A program made the position numbers and the translations under genes. Shown piece after piece: positions 17,676 to 26,523 of a stretch of DNA of 64,000 nucleotides. The DNA is from an uncultured Lentisphaeria bacterium (GTDB lineage: Bacteria > Verrucomicrobiota > Lentisphaeria > Victivallales > UBA1829), in NCBI GenBank assembly GCA_949282305.1, contig CASDPB010000116.1, positions 33,220-97,219 of the forward strand. The letters are read 5' to 3'. How positions within the stretch are numbered: the first letter of the stretch is position 1; every line of letters begins with the position of its first letter. The notes under the pieces were generated by a model. The model made no database searches, was not told the DNA's origin, and saw only the letters and a program-made list of their open reading frames with translations.

Positions 17676-18347
17676 ATGGATCAAAACGATATTTCAAATT
17701 ACGCGGAACTGGATTTCGACCGTTCCGGGCGCTGCGGTTTTCCCGAATTCATTTACGGCGCAGGAAAAACGGCGGAGCAGATCACCGGAATCATGCGGAA
17801 ACTGGAACAGTCCGAAGTCCCTGTACTCGCTACGAGAGTTTCCGGGGAAAGCGCCGCAGCCGTATGCAGGGAAATCCCGGAGGCGGAATATGACGAACTT
17901 GCGCGGACTTTGTGCATCCGCCGTTTCATCCGGCCGCACCGGGGACATGTTGCCGTGATCTGTGCCGGAACTTCCGATCTGCCTGTGGCAGGAGAAGCTG
18001 TCGTCACACTGGAAATCTGCGGATATTCCTGTGAACTGATTCCTGATTGCGGGGTCGCCGGCATTACACGTCTTCTCTCAAAAGTGGAACGGCTGCGGAA
18101 AGCGGACGTCGTGATTGCCGTTGCCGGTATGGAGGGAGCGCTTCCAAGTGTCGCCGCCGGACTTGTCCCCTCTCCTGTGATCGCAGTCCCGACCAGTGTC
18201 GGTTACGGCGCCTCGTTTCAGGGACTGACCGCGCTTCTTGCAATGCTGAACAGTTGCGCAAGCGGCGTAACGGTCGTCAATATCGACAACGGCTTCGGAG
18301 CCGCCTGCGCCGCCGTCCGCATTCTGAACCGGGCGCAGAACCTCTGA
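17676..18347 (+). CDS. larB: LarB-like pyridinium-3,5-biscarboxylic acid synthase
   Basis: A 223-residue protein with the LarB plan. A short N-terminal segment contains GFPEFIYGAGKTAEQ. It is followed by a PurE-like carboxylase domain with VICAGTSDLPVAGEA near residue 95, DCGVAGITRLL, AGMEGALPSVAAGLV and VPTSVGYGASFQG. LarB carboxylates and hydrolyses nicotinic acid adenine dinucleotide, the first step of the nickel-pincer cofactor made by LarB, LarE and LarC. Neither LarC nor LarE was seen in the window, so the gene stands alone here. An AGGAG precedes the ATG. It diverges from gmhB. Confidence 0.88.
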   Translation: MDQNDISNYAELDFDRSGRCGFPEFIYGAGKTAEQITGIMRKLEQSEVPVLATRVSGESAAAVCREIPEAEYDELARTLCIRRFIRPHRGHVAVICAGTSDLPVAGEAVVTLEICGYSCELIPDCGVAGITRLLSKVERLRKADVVIAVAGMEGALPSVAAGLVPSPVIAVPTSVGYGASFQGLTALLAMLNSCASGVTVVNIDNGFGAACAAVRILNRAQNL

Positions 18348-18612
18348 CACAGTTTCAGCCCAGGCAACGTGTTCTGAATTGAAAAAATTTCACGCCATCC
18401 GGCAAAAGGACAGCCGGACAGCCGAACCGATAACAAAAGTCCGAAGTATATGACAGCAGACGGTTGAACTGCTGCGATTCAACAGCATAAATCGACCGTC
18501 ATTGAAATGCGGGCAGTCATCGGCTCAGAAAATATTCACGCATACTTTCAAAATACTACCCGGAAGTATAAGACCTTGAAATCGACGAAACAAACCGTCA
18601 AATTTTCGTCAT

Positions 18613-19962
18613 TTACATAAATTTTTCAATATCAGATACTTTTGCATTTTTATCTATTCCCGTCATTTTATTTATAATTGACGGATGCGCGCTTCTGCCG
18701 AAACGGATGTAGAAATCATTTCTGACAGCTTTGTTTCCGCCGAAAGTTTCTTTTGACCAGTCACTCAGAAAACCGAGACCGAATTTTGAAAGTATGGTAT
18801 GGGCATTTAGAATGGCGGCTCCATCCACAAAAGTTTTCAGATGCCTGGCAAGGGCAGGTTCCGAAAACGTGTCCACCAGTTTCTGACCGGCGGCGTTCAT
18901 CTCCGTTCCGCAGAAAACCGGCATATCACGTTTCAGACAGCTTGCAATGATTCTGTCCATGTTTGCCACTTTTGCGGCTTTCACGGCAGGATCGGCAAAA
19001 TTCCAGTTGCGGTCGGGTATCAGATTGAACATTGCCGCACCGTAGGATTCATGAAGATCAAGCAGCGCATCAGGGTCCGCCTCTCCGTCGGAATCTCCGT
19101 TCAGCCATGCAACACTCGGAATGGCTCCCGACTTAATTGTAAACTGGTTCATGGATTCAAGTGACGGAAAAGATGACGGATCGGGCTTCACATAACCGGG
19201 ACCACCGGATTTCATCATTCTGGAACGGATCACACCCTGCAATTTGACGGAATCCTGAATCAGTTTCATTGCTTCTTCCTCCGTCATTCCAAGTTTTGAC
19301 GCCCAGAATCCCGCCAATTTGACGGGAGTATTGAAAAGTTTTGACGCCTTTTCTGCGTATGCCATGCAGACATGACGTTCCGTCGCATTTCCTCCGGGAG
19401 TCAAAGTCAAAACATCTTTCTCAAAATCAAGTTCCAGCGGAGAAAGTGCCGGATTCACCTTTTCCACAATTCCGCGGGTTCTCGCATTGGCAGCGGCTTT
19501 CATGGCATCCAGATACTTCCGCTGTTCCGCGGGAATTCCGGACGTCGTGAATCCCACTCCGAGATGATATGCAATTCCGGGTTCTCCCGGGGAATTGATT
19601 ACCTTGTCCAGCATTTCCTTGACGACAACACGGGATTCCACACCGCAGGAAGCACGGAGATCAAGTTCCCGGGCGGCGGAAAGAAATTCATCCACTCCGT
19701 CAAGCACATCAAAATCAATCAGACCGACCGAAAACAGACGTTCCGCCTTTGCCCAGCATGCCACATGGGTCGGAGAATATCCATAGCCGTTAAATGAAAA
19801 AAAGGTATGACAATGCATATTGTTGTCATTTTTTTCACAGACAGAGGATTCTCCCGCAGTGACAAATGCCTTTTTAAATTCCTCCAGAGCATTTTTTCTT
19901 TCAGCAGAATTAAAACTGTCCAGTCTGCAGCTTAAATCATCCAGTATCTTTTTTGCGTTCAT
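18613..19962 (-). CDS. PHP-domain metal-dependent hydrolase-like protein
   Basis: A 449-residue cytoplasmic protein. Near residue 50 it carries MHCHTFFSFNGYGYSP, the first H-x-H metal motif of the PHP fold (histidinol-phosphatase and polymerase-associated phosphoesterases). Further PHP-like strands follow: GLIDFDVLDGVDEFL, RASCGVESRVV and, near the end, MPVFCGTEMNAAGQ with the acidic/His metal positions. A long helical insertion lies between them. ATG 19962 is preceded by GGGAG at seven bases; the longer open frame would run into thiI and was rejected. Substrate unknown. It follows thiI with a 49-base gap. Confidence 0.8.
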   Translation of the reverse strand: MNAKKILDDLSCRLDSFNSAERKNALEEFKKAFVTAGESSVCEKNDNNMHCHTFFSFNGYGYSPTHVACWAKAERLFSVGLIDFDVLDGVDEFLSAARELDLRASCGVESRVVVKEMLDKVINSPGEPGIAYHLGVGFTTSGIPAEQRKYLDAMKAAANARTRGIVEKVNPALSPLELDFEKDVLTLTPGGNATERHVCMAYAEKASKLFNTPVKLAGFWASKLGMTEEEAMKLIQDSVKLQGVIRSRMMKSGGPGYVKPDPSSFPSLESMNQFTIKSGAIPSVAWLNGDSDGEADPDALLDLHESYGAAMFNLIPDRNWNFADPAVKAAKVANMDRIIASCLKRDMPVFCGTEMNAAGQKLVDTFSEPALARHLKTFVDGAAILNAHTILSKFGLGFLSDWSKETFGGNKAVRNDFYIRFGRSAHPSIINKMTGIDKNAKVSDIEKFM

Positions 19963-20011
19963 GGAACACTCCCTTTTGTTTTGAACATTAAAATGTTGAT
20001 TGAACAATATA

Positions 20012-21223
20012 TTAAAGGTCTTCGTATTTTTCAATCGAACGGAACGCTTTTTCCAATTCTTCTTCCAGATTCGGAATTTTTTTCTCCTCCTCTTCCACCA
20101 GGTAGAATTTTGCGGCTACCGCGGGGGAGGGCGGCGCAAATACAGTGCAGCTGTCCGGAAACGCCTCGATGGAAATATGATAAGTTCCTATTTTTTCGGC
20201 ACGCTCGATGGATTCCAGCTTGTCAAGTCCTGCCAGCGGGCGCAGAATCAGCATACGCGTAGCGTCGTTGATGATTGACAGATTTACAATAGTCTGGCTG
20301 GCAACCTGACCGACGGACTCTCCGGTGACGATTGCATTCAATTTCTGAAACCGGCAGATTTTTTCTGCAATCCGCATCATCTGTCGACGGTAAAGAATCG
20401 TCCGGTAACGCGGATTGCAGTTGTCGCGGATCAGCTTCTGGAGTTCTGAAATATTGCAGGAATAGAGACGTCCCTTTTTCTGATACCGGTTCAGGACGGA
20501 AGCAAGACGCTTCACCTTATCCACAGACTCCATGGGCGTATAGGGGAAGCTGTGAAATGTCAGAAAATCCACATGACAGCCGCGTTTCATAGTCATGTGA
20601 CACGCCACAGGAGAATCAATTCCGCCGGAAAGAAGCGCCAGAACATGAGAATTTGTGCCCACCGGCAGTCCGCCGGGTCCTTTGAAAGTTTCATAATAAA
20701 CAAGTGCAATCCTGTCTCTGACCTCAACACCGATTGAAATTTCAGGATGATCCAGATTCACTTTAATTTTTTCTCCGAAAATTTCCTGAAGTCGCGTGGC
20801 GGCTTCGATCTCAATCTCTCTGGAACGCAGCGGAAAAGTTTTGTCACTGCGCCTTGCACGGGTTCTGAACTGGACGACGTCGCATGTTTTCAGTTTTTCC
20901 TCAAAGATTCCCCTTGCACTTTCGCCGATGACATTTAAAATCCGGTTGATGTCAGGTTCGCACTCGATCACCGGAGAAAAAGATTCCAGTCCGAAACTTC
21001 TTGAGAGCACATTTTTCATCTTTTCCATTTCTTCGGAAGAAAAGATGCCGTTCTTCAGTTTTCTGATGAAAATACGCCCGCGGATGCGCTGAAAAACCAG
21101 TCCTTCCATCCCCTCATATTCACATAAAGTCCGCATGTTCGCAACAAGTTTATTCTCGAACATCGAACGGTTATGTCCTTTCGTCGCTATCTCATGATAA
21201 CGGCATGCAATGCTTTTATACAT
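20012..21223 (-). CDS. thiI: tRNA 4-thiouridine synthase ThiI
   Basis: ThiI adenylates and thiolates uridine 8 of tRNA and, in some bacteria, supports thiamine thiazole synthesis. The 403-residue product has an N-terminal ferredoxin-like region, then a THUMP domain containing KTFPLRSREIEIEAATRL near residue 128. GPGGLPVGT leads into the PP-loop ATPase motif LLSGGIDSPVA at about 197-207. The C-terminal rhodanese domain of the E. coli enzyme is absent, as in many shorter ThiI proteins, so another protein must supply sulfur by a different route. It lies 23 bases downstream of recF on the same strand. Confidence 0.92.
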   Translation of the reverse strand: MYKSIACRYHEIATKGHNRSMFENKLVANMRTLCEYEGMEGLVFQRIRGRIFIRKLKNGIFSSEEMEKMKNVLSRSFGLESFSPVIECEPDINRILNVIGESARGIFEEKLKTCDVVQFRTRARRSDKTFPLRSREIEIEAATRLQEIFGEKIKVNLDHPEISIGVEVRDRIALVYYETFKGPGGLPVGTNSHVLALLSGGIDSPVACHMTMKRGCHVDFLTFHSFPYTPMESVDKVKRLASVLNRYQKKGRLYSCNISELQKLIRDNCNPRYRTILYRRQMMRIAEKICRFQKLNAIVTGESVGQVASQTIVNLSIINDATRMLILRPLAGLDKLESIERAEKIGTYHISIEAFPDSCTVFAPPSPAVAAKFYLVEEEEKKIPNLEEELEKAFRSIEKYEDL

Positions 21224-21246
21224 ATCAAATACCCCTTTGAAAATAG

Positions 21247-22320
21247 TTATAAGACTGTTCCGTTTTCCACTTGAAATATCTGCGATTCACGGAAAAACTC
21301 GTCATCCGGCAATTCCGTAAACGCATGAAAAATCTGCCCTGCCAACGCAATTTTTGAAAGAAATGAAAACTTTGCTTTCGCATCCAGATCACCCGTTGCA
21401 TCATCCACCAGAACCACCGTGTCATTATCGTTCGGAAAGTTCATTTTGACAATCTCCAGTTCCGCCAGCTTCAGGCAAAGCGACGCCATGCGGCATTGTC
21501 CGCGCGAACCGTAGAAACGCAACGGTTTTCCGTCCACAATGAAATCAAAGTCATCCAAATGCGGGCCGAATGCGGTAAATCCCTTCTGCACTTCCCTGGA
21601 AAAGTCAGTTTCCAGCTTCTTCATGAAAGATTCCTTGTCCTCCGTCTCTTTCACATAACGCATTCTGATCTTGAAATCGGCAAGCTCCGGACGGATTTCC
21701 GCTAAAATGTTTTTCATTCCATCAGAAAGAAGCCGACTGTATTTCAGCCTCAATTGTATGATTTTCTCTCCTGAAGAAGCAAGCAGGGAGTTGTAGGAAA
21801 ACAGAATATCCCTGTTCAGGTTTTTGTTTTTCAAAATAAAGTTGCGGGATTTCAAAGCGGAGGAATAATGCTGAAGTGCAGTAAAATATTCACGGTCCAG
21901 CATACAGATGAACATATCGAAAAAACGCCGCCGCAACTGGGACGGACCATTGATGATGAACGGATCATCGGGCAGAAAAGCAATTGTCTTGATACGTCCC
22001 GTAAAATCGCTTGCTCTGGAGACAGGCATGCCGTCTATTCTGAGGCTGCGGACACTTCCCGCTTCCAGTTCGAGTCTGGTGTTCCATTTCTCATTGCGTT
22101 TGAGACTGATTCCAAGACGAAAGGACTGACAGCCGATTTTTTTGATTTCCCTGGTCTGGGACGTCCGGAAGGAGCGCAGATTCGCAAGAAAGAAAATTGA
22201 TTCCAGAAGGCTCGTTTTCCCCTGCCCGTTTGCACCCGTGAATATGACAGACTTTGACTGAAAAGACAAGGAAGCCCCGGAAAAATTCCGGAAATTTTCA
22301 AGTTTCAGTTCATTCAGCAT
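21247..22320 (-). CDS. recF: DNA replication/repair protein RecF
   Basis: A 357-residue SMC-like ATPase that loads RecA at gapped DNA. It begins with ELKLENFRNF, the typical RecF N-terminus, and has Walker A FTGANGQGKTSLLESI near residue 30. FLPDDPFIINGPSQLRRRFFD matches the RecF DxxLhxGxPxxRRRFLD block near 115. The signature motif GSRGQCRMASLCLKLAE and Walker B VLVDDATGDLD lie in the C-terminal third. ATG 22320 fits the family; a TTG at 22332, five bases after a G5 run, is an alternative start. The gene follows dnaN, the classic dnaN-recF order near replication origins. A hairpin in the gap may limit its translation. Confidence 0.93.
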   Translation of the reverse strand: MLNELKLENFRNFSGASLSFQSKSVIFTGANGQGKTSLLESIFFLANLRSFRTSQTREIKKIGCQSFRLGISLKRNEKWNTRLELEAGSVRSLRIDGMPVSRASDFTGRIKTIAFLPDDPFIINGPSQLRRRFFDMFICMLDREYFTALQHYSSALKSRNFILKNKNLNRDILFSYNSLLASSGEKIIQLRLKYSRLLSDGMKNILAEIRPELADFKIRMRYVKETEDKESFMKKLETDFSREVQKGFTAFGPHLDDFDFIVDGKPLRFYGSRGQCRMASLCLKLAELEIVKMNFPNDNDTVVLVDDATGDLDAKAKFSFLSKIALAGQIFHAFTELPDDEFFRESQIFQVENGTVL

Positions 22321-22337
22321 ATCATAATACAAAATAT

Positions 22338-22358
22338 CCCCCGGATGTTCTCCGGGGG
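22338..22358 (-). other. Hairpin between dnaN and recF covering a G-rich site
   Basis: On the minus strand an eight-base arm beginning CCCCC is followed by a five-base loop and its exact complement ending GGGGG. The G5 run is the only Shine-Dalgarno-like stretch upstream of recF. The hairpin could reduce recF translation or act as a weak terminator after dnaN. Confidence 0.5.
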
Positions 22359-22388
22359 GCAGATTTCGTCAAAGAACCGGCAGATCCG

Positions 22389-23486
22389 TTATTTGTTTCT
22401 CATCGGCATGATCACATACAGGAAACCATCGCCGCTTTCAATCGCAATCGGGCTGAATGCGTCATTGATCTTGACGTTGACATTGTCCACGCCGATGTGT
22501 TTGAACGGATCGGAAAGGAACTGCGGATTGAAGGAAAGAGACATGTCCTCGCCCTCATATTCAATCGCGATATGCTCCTTACCTTCGCCGATGTTGCTGT
22601 TCGCTTCAAACATCAGCTTATTGGCGGTAAACGTGATTTTCACGTAGGAAGAGGAAGCGTCGAACAGCGGAATGCTTACGATTTCCAGAGCATCAATGAA
22701 GTCCGAGCAGGGGACGGAAATCTTCTTGGCAAAGGAAGCCGGAATCACCTGTTTGTAATTCGGATAGTTGCCGTCGATCAGTTTGGAATAGATCATTGTG
22801 GAATCGACTTTGAAGACAGCCTGTTTTTCTCCGATCTCAATGACAACATCGCCGTCCTTCTCAAGGATCCGCTTGATTTCGTTTGCCGCTTTCAAGGTGA
22901 CGATGATGTCGCCGTCGGAACCGACAGGAGCCTCATCCAGAAGTTTTTCCACCAGTGCAAGACGTTTGCCGTCCGTTGCGACAGCGGTCAGATTCCCCTC
23001 TCTGATGGAGAAGAAAATTCCCTGGAGAACCTTTCTGGAATCATCCAGACTGACCGCATAGGAGATGCGGTCGATAATGCGCGCAAGGTCTCCCTGTTTG
23101 ATTTTGATGGTTCTCTGAGCCGTGAAATCAACCGGAACCGGGAAATCATCAGGGGTGAGTCCGAGAATCATGAAATCCGCCGTTCCGCAGCTGATCTTGG
23201 TATGATGGTTTTCATTGGTGTCAAAACTGACGGTGTCGCCTTTGAATTTCGAGACAAGCCCGAGAAGACGTTTTGCGGGAAGGGTTGTCTTTCCGCTTTT
23301 TTCCACTTCCGCCTCAATGGAAGTCGTAATTCTGAGTTCCAGATCGGTTGTCGTAAAGGTGAGTCTGTTGTTTTCCGCTTCCATCATGACGTTTGCAAGA
23401 ACAGGGAGTGTGGTTCTGCTTCCGATGATGTTGCAGACTTTCTGAAGCGCCTTCAGTAGAAGTTCTCTTTTCACGTTGATTTTCAT
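22389..23486 (-). CDS. dnaN: DNA polymerase III beta subunit (sliding clamp)
   Basis: A 365-residue clamp protein that forms a ring on DNA and tethers the replicative polymerase. The N-terminal sequence with NVKRELLLKALQKVCNII, the TLPVLANVMMEAENNRL strand pair, FMILGLTPDDFPVPVDF near residue 110, DSRKVLQGIFFSIREGNL, ATDGKRLAL and the C-terminal YVIMPMRNK are all hallmark DnaN features. Length is normal. GAGGAAC precedes the ATG. It is the first gene left of an AT-rich gap with repeated elements and reads away from that gap, followed by recF. dnaA is not in the window. Confidence 0.96.
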   Translation of the reverse strand: MKINVKRELLLKALQKVCNIIGSRTTLPVLANVMMEAENNRLTFTTTDLELRITTSIEAEVEKSGKTTLPAKRLLGLVSKFKGDTVSFDTNENHHTKISCGTADFMILGLTPDDFPVPVDFTAQRTIKIKQGDLARIIDRISYAVSLDDSRKVLQGIFFSIREGNLTAVATDGKRLALVEKLLDEAPVGSDGDIIVTLKAANEIKRILEKDGDVVIEIGEKQAVFKVDSTMIYSKLIDGNYPNYKQVIPASFAKKISVPCSDFIDALEIVSIPLFDASSSYVKITFTANKLMFEANSNIGEGKEHIAIEYEGEDMSLSFNPQFLSDPFKHIGVDNVNVKINDAFSPIAIESGDGFLYVIMPMRNK

Positions 23487-23714
23487 TGTTGTTCCTCGAC
23501 TTTGCTGTATGTTGATTATTTATCTATGTATCTTTTCTGTCATATCATTACTATTATAGCTGTCAATAGTGTTTACAAGTCCGGAAATCAGACTCGAATA
23601 AAATATTTTCCAACTTGTTGAGAAAATGTTTTGAATTTGTTGAGAAGTGGTGTTCTATTTACATAACCAAAGTTCTCAATAATTGCTCAACCAACTTTCA
23701 ACAAGGTTATCAAC
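23487..23714. other. Candidate replication-origin region (repeats, AT-rich, near DnaA box)
   Basis: A 228-base AT-rich gap between divergent dnaN and gmhA. TTGTTGAGAA occurs exactly at 23615-23624 and 23637-23646 (22 bases apart). Related copies in the opposite orientation include TTCTCAA at 23673-23679, TTGCTCAACCAA near 23683-23694 and CTTTCAACAAG near 23695-23705. TTATCAACA at 23707-23715 differs from the DnaA box TTATCCACA at one position. The left half is very AT-rich, as expected for an unwinding element. Genes on both sides read away from it. dnaA itself is absent, so the call is tentative. Confidence 0.4.
23539..23566 (-). promoter_or_regulatory. Candidate dnaN promoter
   Basis: On the minus strand TTGACA (complement of 23561-23566) is followed after 16 bases by TATGAC (complement of 23539-23544). 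A TATAAT within the spacer offers an alternative -10. The position suits transcription of dnaN starting near 23530. Confidence 0.35.
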
Positions 23715-24362
23715 ATGGTTACTGACAACATAACAGCAAGATACATCAAAGAGCTTCTGAAGAGGTATCCGGATCTGGAAGAAGCATCCGAAAAACTCAT
23801 CATAGCATATTCTATACTAAAAAATTGTTTTTTCAATGACAGAATTCTTTTTGTTTGCGGAAATGGTGGCAGTGCGGCTGACTCCGAGCATATCGTCGGA
23901 GAGTTGATGAAAGGTTTCAAAATGAAACGCCCCGTCAAGGAAGCTGTTCGGTCAGATTTTATAAAACACTTTGGAAATGAAGAACTTGCAAATAAACTTC
24001 AGATGGGGTTGCGCACTGTTTCACTTCTGTCCCATCCTGCACTTGCATCTGCGTATGTTAATGATGTTGACCCGCTTATGACTTATGCGCAGCAGCTTTT
24101 CGTGATGGGTCGTGAAGGAGATGCGCTGATCGGACTGAGCACTTCCGGCAACGCGAAAAACATTTACTACGCTTTTCAGGTGGCGAAAGTGAAAAAAATC
24201 AGAACGATTCTCTTTACCGGAGAGAATCACGGGATTTGCGAAGAACTTGCGAATTGCGTCGTCAAGGCGCCTTCCTGTGAAACTTACGTGATCCAGGAAT
24301 ACCATCTGCCGCTTTATCATTGTCTTTGTCTGATGCTGGAGGAAACGTTTTATGGAAACTGA
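23715..24362 (+). CDS. gmhA: Phosphoheptose isomerase GmhA-like SIS protein
   Basis: A 215-residue SIS-domain sugar isomerase. The diagnostic FVCGNGGSAADSEHIVGEL at about residues 46-64 matches the GmhA substrate loop, and LIGLSTSGNAKNI near 135 is the second phosphate-binding loop. GmhA converts sedoheptulose 7-phosphate to heptose 7-phosphate, the first step of ADP-heptose synthesis. The protein is somewhat longer than typical GmhA (about 190), with an expanded segment after GEL that contains FKMKRPVKEAVRSDF. AAGG precedes the ATG, which overlaps a near DnaA box. Its end overlaps uppS by 11 bases, indicating an operon. GmhB is at 16961. Confidence 0.85.
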   Translation: MVTDNITARYIKELLKRYPDLEEASEKLIIAYSILKNCFFNDRILFVCGNGGSAADSEHIVGELMKGFKMKRPVKEAVRSDFIKHFGNEELANKLQMGLRTVSLLSHPALASAYVNDVDPLMTYAQQLFVMGREGDALIGLSTSGNAKNIYYAFQVAKVKKIRTILFTGENHGICEELANCVVKAPSCETYVIQEYHLPLYHCLCLMLEETFYGN

Positions 24363-25065
24363 AAAGAGAATCCCGCGGCATATCGCGATTATCATGGATG
24401 GCAACGGGCGCTGGGCGGAACGTCATGGACTGGAACGTGTCGAAGGACATCGCATGGGGGCTGTGGCGGTCAAGACGCTGATTGAAAACCTTGCGGATAC
24501 CGGTGTGGAATATGTAACGCTGTATGCGTTCAGCACGGAAAACTGGAAGCGTTCCAAAGAAGAAGTGGATGCCCTGATGGAGCTTCTCTGTGAATTTATC
24601 GATGCGAATCTTTCCGTTATGATTGAAAAGGGGCTGCGTCTGATGGTGACAGGCCGCATGCAGGGGCTTCCGGAGAAGTCTCAGGAACATTTAAGGCTGG
24701 CGATAGAAAAGACGGCTTCCAATACGAAGGGCACTTTGATTCTCGCTCTGAATTACGGGGGACGTGCCGAGATTGCCGACACTGCGAAAAGAATAGCGCA
24801 GGATGTAATGAATGGAAAATTAAGTATTGAAAATATCAATGAAAAAACTTTTTCCGAGCGGATGTATCTGCCGGAAGTTCCCGACCCGGATCTGCTGATC
24901 CGGACCAGCGGAGAACTGCGGTTGAGCAATTTTCTGCTTTGGGAGCTTTCCTATTCGGAAATTTATGTGACGGATACCCTGTGGCCGGATTTCGATATGG
25001 AGGAGCTTCGGAAGGCGATTTCCGCATACGGCAGAAGAAACAGAAGATTCGGAGGAAGAAAATAA
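24352..25065 (+). CDS. uppS: Isoprenyl (undecaprenyl) diphosphate synthase
   Basis: A 237-residue cis-prenyltransferase that makes the C55 lipid carrier for peptidoglycan and polysaccharide synthesis. HIAIIMDGNGRWAERHG near residues 10-26 is the signature, with catalytic Asp in MDGNGRW. TLYAFSTENWKRS, LALNYGGRAEI and PDLLIRTSGELRLSNFLLW complete the conserved blocks. Length is normal. It overlaps gmhA by 11 bases, and its TAA stop overlaps the cdsA start by one base. The uppS-cdsA order is common in bacteria. Confidence 0.95.
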   Translation: METEKRIPRHIAIIMDGNGRWAERHGLERVEGHRMGAVAVKTLIENLADTGVEYVTLYAFSTENWKRSKEEVDALMELLCEFIDANLSVMIEKGLRLMVTGRMQGLPEKSQEHLRLAIEKTASNTKGTLILALNYGGRAEIADTAKRIAQDVMNGKLSIENINEKTFSERMYLPEVPDPDLLIRTSGELRLSNFLLWELSYSEIYVTDTLWPDFDMEELRKAISAYGRRNRRFGGRK

Positions 25066-25979
25066 TGTTTATCCCCAGATTGTGCAGCACAGTTGTCCTG
25101 CTTTCTTTATTCGGCGTATCTATTTTTGTGAATGATGGCATCGGCTGGATCTTATTTTCTATTATGGCGCTGTTTCTTTCCTTCTTCGTTACGAAGGAAT
25201 TCTGCGCTCTGATCGGAAATATCGGCATGGAAACTTACAGCCTCGGAGTCTGCATTGCAAATACATTGATTGTGTTTATGGAACTGGCTCTGTTTGCTTC
25301 TGAAGTTGGTTATTTTTCAGATTCAAGAATGCTGTTCATTATCTTCATTATCTTCATGGGCGGAATCATACTGCTGCCGGTGCTGATCTGGCTGCTGATT
25401 CTTTCAGTCAGGAATTCTGAAGTAAAATTGAAGAAAGTTTTCAACACTGTCGGAATTTTCTTTATTACTGCTCCTTCCATCTGCATGCTCATCTGCATCT
25501 ACTACATAGGAGCCGATCTTCTCTGCTCCAGCTGGAATGTGGTATTCCTGTTCTTTATTCTTGCCACGAAAATCGGTGATATAGGTGCATATGTGACCGG
25601 AACATTGTCCAATAAGATTCTGAAAGGCGGAAACCATAAGATGATACCGTCGATCAGCCCGGGAAAATCATATGAAGGTGCTGTCGGGGGACTGCTGTTT
25701 ACTGTTTTATTGTGTCTTGCTTTTCATTACTGGATTCCGTTTATCACAACTCCCCTTTATGCGATTGCCGCAGGGATCCTGTTCTTTTTCTTCGGGATGG
25801 CGGGCGATCTTGCGGAGTCCGCAGTCAAACGCGCATGCAAGATCAAAGATTCGGGAAATACGATTCCCGGTATCGGGGGAGTGTTTGACCTGGTAGACAG
25901 TCCGATGATGACCGCAGGGATTTTTCTGTTTCTCATAATGATTCAGACGTTTTTCGGTCTTGCATTTTTCAATTTATGA
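25065..25979 (+). CDS. cdsA: Phosphatidate cytidylyltransferase
   Basis: A 304-residue polytopic inner-membrane enzyme that makes CDP-diacylglycerol from CTP and phosphatidate. About eight hydrophobic segments are visible. ATKIGDIGAYVTG and PSISPGKSYEGAVGG in the middle, and the C-terminal signature SAVKRACKIKDSGNTIPG with IGGVFDLVDS, identify it. The signature carries GIGG...DLVD where most homologues have GHGG...DRxD, a mild deviation. ATG 25065 overlaps the uppS stop (TAATG); an open extension upstream was rejected because it lies inside uppS. Confidence 0.92.
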   Translation: MFIPRLCSTVVLLSLFGVSIFVNDGIGWILFSIMALFLSFFVTKEFCALIGNIGMETYSLGVCIANTLIVFMELALFASEVGYFSDSRMLFIIFIIFMGGIILLPVLIWLLILSVRNSEVKLKKVFNTVGIFFITAPSICMLICIYYIGADLLCSSWNVVFLFFILATKIGDIGAYVTGTLSNKILKGGNHKMIPSISPGKSYEGAVGGLLFTVLLCLAFHYWIPFITTPLYAIAAGILFFFFGMAGDLAESAVKRACKIKDSGNTIPGIGGVFDLVDSPMMTAGIFLFLIMIQTFFGLAFFNL

Positions 25980-26022
25980 GGCATATTTATAATCCTTTAA
26001 CGTATCAAAACGGAGAATACAA

Positions 26023-26523
26023 ATGAACAGAAATGAAATGAGAAGAAACATTCTCAGGCTTCTCGGCGAGGATGGACGTCTTACAGCGAAGGATATCTCC
26101 GAAAGAATTGATGTTCCGGCAAAAGAGGTCCAGGCGGAAATCAGAAGACTGGAAGCGGAAAATGTGATCATCGGTTATCGAGCCGTGTTCGACGACTCGG
26201 AACTGCCTGAAAGTGCCGTAAAGGCTATCATAGAAGTTAAGATCCGTCCGGAGCGTGAGGGCGGATTTGATAAAATCGCGCGTAGACTCAGTAAGTTTTC
26301 ACAGGTTTCCGCTCTTTATCTGATGTCAGGCGGAAATTTCGATCTTCAGCTGGAGATCAAGGGTGAAAGTCTGAATGACGTGGCACAGTTTGTTGCGAGC
26401 AGACTTGCCACAATCGACGGTGTGCTTTCCACATCGACTCATTTTCTGTTGAAAAAGTATAAAGAATCAGGCAAGCTGATGCAGGAGGAAGAAGACCATG
26501 AACGGCTCAAGATCACGCCATAA
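26023..26523 (+). CDS. Lrp/AsnC-family transcriptional regulator
   Basis: A 166-residue regulator. An N-terminal winged helix-turn-helix covers about residues 5-60 (ILRLLGEDGRLTAKDISERI, RRLEAENVIIGYRAVFDD). A RAM ligand-binding domain covers about 65-145 (LYLMSGGNFDLQLEIKG). Such proteins sense amino acids and control their metabolism. GGAG precedes the ATG. The end overlaps the downstream aminotransferase by 26 bases, so the regulator may govern that gene or respond to its product; this pairing is common but the target is inferred. Confidence 0.9.
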   Translation: MNRNEMRRNILRLLGEDGRLTAKDISERIDVPAKEVQAEIRRLEAENVIIGYRAVFDDSELPESAVKAIIEVKIRPEREGGFDKIARRLSKFSQVSALYLMSGGNFDLQLEIKGESLNDVAQFVASRLATIDGVLSTSTHFLLKKYKESGKLMQEEEDHERLKITP

